Assembly (NCBI GenBank): GCA_910586735.1
Contig: CAJUJW010000099.1
Coordinates: 1 to 6,530, forward strand
Source of the DNA: an uncultured Oscillibacter sp.
Lineage (GTDB): Bacteria; Bacillota; Clostridia; Oscillospirales; Oscillospiraceae
Reading direction: 5' to 3'
DNA length: 6,530 bases
The notes under the pieces were generated by a model. That model was not told the origin of the DNA. It searched no databases and saw only the letters and a list, made by a program, of their open reading frames with translations. Shown piece after piece: positions 5,862 through 6,530 of this stretch. Every line of letters starts with the position of its first letter. The first letter of the stretch is position 1. The translations under genes were made by a program, and so were the position numbers.

Positions 5862-5929
5862 ACCATAGGACTTGAGGAAAGGGCCTCGGCCTTGGAGGTT
5901 GAGGCGGCAAGTGCATAACGTGTAGGTAC

Positions 5930-6000
5930 GCGCCCGTGGCGCAGTTGGATAGCGCGTCAGACTCCGACGTTTCTGACCGCTCCGGCTGAGATACGGCGCA
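5930..6000 (+). pseudogene. Degenerate tRNA-Arg(CCG) copy
   Basis: Bases 5930-5968 are identical over 39 nt to the first 39 nt of the intact tRNA-Arg (6120-6158): acceptor 5' strand, D-arm, anticodon 5' stem and loop CTCCGAC. A GTT insertion follows, making a 10-nt loop, and then TCTGA, which still closes the anticodon stem. The rest (CCGCTCCGGC to CGGCGCA) aligns only loosely with the T-arm and acceptor 3' strand. It lacks GGTTCGAAT and has no CCA, and the acceptor 3' strand lacks one G. The T-arm cannot form normally, so a working tRNA is unlikely. The short context before it (GGTACG) resembles that before the real gene (GGTATG). It lies in the same predicted transcript. Confidence 0.8.
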
Positions 6001-6119
6001 AGGCTCTGCAAACAGGGGCGTTGGCGGATCGGCAGAGGAAAAAAGCCGTGGGCTGACTACTGTTTGACTACTATTTCCCCGGATAGCCGGAAGGCTGAAA
6101 ATTTCATATTGTTCGGTAT
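6001..6119 (+). other. Spacer between the tRNA copy and the intact tRNA, with an 11-bp tandem repeat
   Basis: I see no gene. The spacer holds an inverted repeat CTCTGC (6004-6009) / GCAGAG (6032-6037), an 11-bp direct tandem repeat TGACTACTnTT (6054-6064 and 6065-6075, one mismatch), and small alternative hairpins CCGG-atag-CCGG (6079-6090) and AGCC-ggaa-GGCT (6085-6096). It would be the 5' part trimmed from the tRNA precursor by RNase P at 6120. Confidence 0.5.
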
Positions 6120-6196
6120 GCGCCCGTGGCGCAGTTGGATAGCGCGTCAGACTCCGACTCTGAAGGCCGCTGGTTCGAATCCAGTCGGGCGTACCA
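6120..6196 (+). tRNA. tRNA-Arg, anticodon CCG
   Basis: All arms fold. The acceptor is GCGCCCG with CGGGCGT (one G-U pair), the D stem GCGC/GCGC, the anticodon stem TCAGA/TCTGA with loop CTCCGAC (T33, anticodon CCG, reading codon CGG), the variable loop AGGCC, and the T stem GCTGG/CCAGT with loop TTCGAAT. A73 and CCA are encoded (6193-6196), for a length of 77 nt. CGG is a used Arg codon in these GC-rich genes, so this tRNA should be important for their translation. Confidence 0.97.
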
Positions 6197-6230
6197 AAAG
6201 CTCTAAAAACGCCGTTTTTAGAGCTTTTTT
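6197..6230 (+). terminator. Rho-independent terminator of the tRNA unit
   Basis: A perfect 14-bp stem (6197-6210 with 6214-6227), core GCTCTAAAAAC/GTTTTTAGAGC, closes on the loop GCC and runs into six T (6225-6230). The A-run on the other side would allow function in both directions. It starts directly after the encoded CCA. Confidence 0.93.
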
Positions 6231-6276
6231 GTAACTTTTCCTGCCCATTTTGCAAATTGAAAAGGAGGAATTTTCT

Positions 6277-6530
6277 ATGTCCAAATACGCCGGAACACAG
6301 ACCGAGAAAAACCTGGAGGCCGCCTTCGCCGGGGAGTCTCAGGCCCGGAACAAGTACACCTATTTCGCCTCCAAGGCCAAGAAAGAGGGCTTCGAGCAGA
6401 TTGCCGCCCTGTTCCTCAAGACCGCCGACAATGAAAAAGAGCACGCCAAGATGTGGTTCAAGGAGCTGGAGGGCCTCGGCTCCACCGCCGAGAACCTGGG
6501 CGCCGCCGCCGACGGCGAGAACTACGAGTG
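6277..6530 (+). CDS. rbr: Rubrerythrin (3' partial)
   Basis: Rubrerythrin is a cytoplasmic non-haem di-iron protein that reduces hydrogen peroxide in anaerobes. Only the first 84 codons are present; the frame stays open to the window end. The four-helix ferritin-like part is recognisable: MSKYAGTQTEKNLEAAFAGE with ligand Glu20, SQARNKYTYFASKAKKEG, and the ExxH motif Glu53-Lys-Glu-His56 in TADNEKEHAKMWF. It ends in DGENYE, which usually precedes further di-iron ligands. The C-terminal rubredoxin-like Fe(SCys)4 domain, if present, lies outside. The start is set by AGGAGG (6263-6268) 8 nt before ATG. No clear promoter is visible in the 46 nt between the tRNA terminator and the start codon, so its transcription start is unresolved; it may lie within the terminator or depend on readthrough. 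Confidence 0.95.
   Translation, partial: MSKYAGTQTEKNLEAAFAGESQARNKYTYFASKAKKEGFEQIAALFLKTADNEKEHAKMWFKELEGLGSTAENLGAAADGENYE

Noticed and set aside
5930..6158. Two 39-nt direct repeats as a two-unit CRISPR or an attL/attR pair of a resident element
   Set aside because: The repeat is tRNA sequence, there are only two copies, and the 151-nt interval contains no integrase or cargo; at most it is a relic of recombination.
5860..6444. Minus-strand open frame of 194 codons whose product includes DWIRTSGLQSRSLTRYP
   Set aside because: This is the antisense translation of the tRNA-Arg, a common false protein; the frame also runs through the terminator, the degenerate tRNA copy and the antisense of rubrerythrin.

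Overview
The window reads as chromosomal DNA of a GC-rich, obligately anaerobic Firmicute. The best guess is a gut Oscillospiraceae member of the Flavonifractor/Intestinimonas/Pseudoflavonifractor kind. This is an inference from remembered family resemblance: a Firmicutes-type GalT, a clostridial-type Rex, a rubrerythrin, and a one-repeat S-layer-homology (SLH) protein whose N-terminal layout I associate with that group. No search was run. Coding regions are strongly GC-rich, while the rex/tRNA intergenic region is AT-rich.

Layout, left to right. (1) Plus strand: the 3' part of galT, closed by a strong hairpin terminator. (2) Plus strand: a consensus sigma-A promoter drives ilvD (branched-chain amino acid synthesis), followed after 65 nt by a small PAP2-family membrane phosphatase, then a strong terminator. 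(3) A gap of about 160 nt ends in an A/T-stem hairpin. (4) Minus strand: a very Cys/Gly/Asn-rich 65-residue protein with one hydrophobic segment and an internally repeated DNA sequence. (5) Minus strand: rex and, 27 nt after it, a secreted SLH protein with its own terminator, which looks like a two-gene operon. (6) An AT-rich divergent promoter region carries a Rex-operator-like inverted repeat on the rex -35 box. (7) Plus strand: an extended -10 promoter, a degenerate tRNA-Arg copy whose first 39 nt are identical to the real gene, about 120 nt of spacer, an intact tRNA-Arg(CCG) with encoded CCA, and a textbook terminator. (8) Plus strand: the first 84 codons of rubrerythrin, running off the window.

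Functionally the genes are mostly unrelated housekeeping units: sugar nucleotide exchange, Val/Ile/Leu/CoA precursor synthesis, possible lipid carrier recycling, NADH/NAD+ sensing, peroxide defence and translation. Rex and rubrerythrin fit an anaerobic redox theme, but they are on opposite strands with a tRNA unit between them. No CRISPR array, transposase, integrase or defence system was found. The least ordinary items are the Cys-rich mini-protein, the half-perfect tRNA duplicate, and the pairing of rex with a cell-surface protein.
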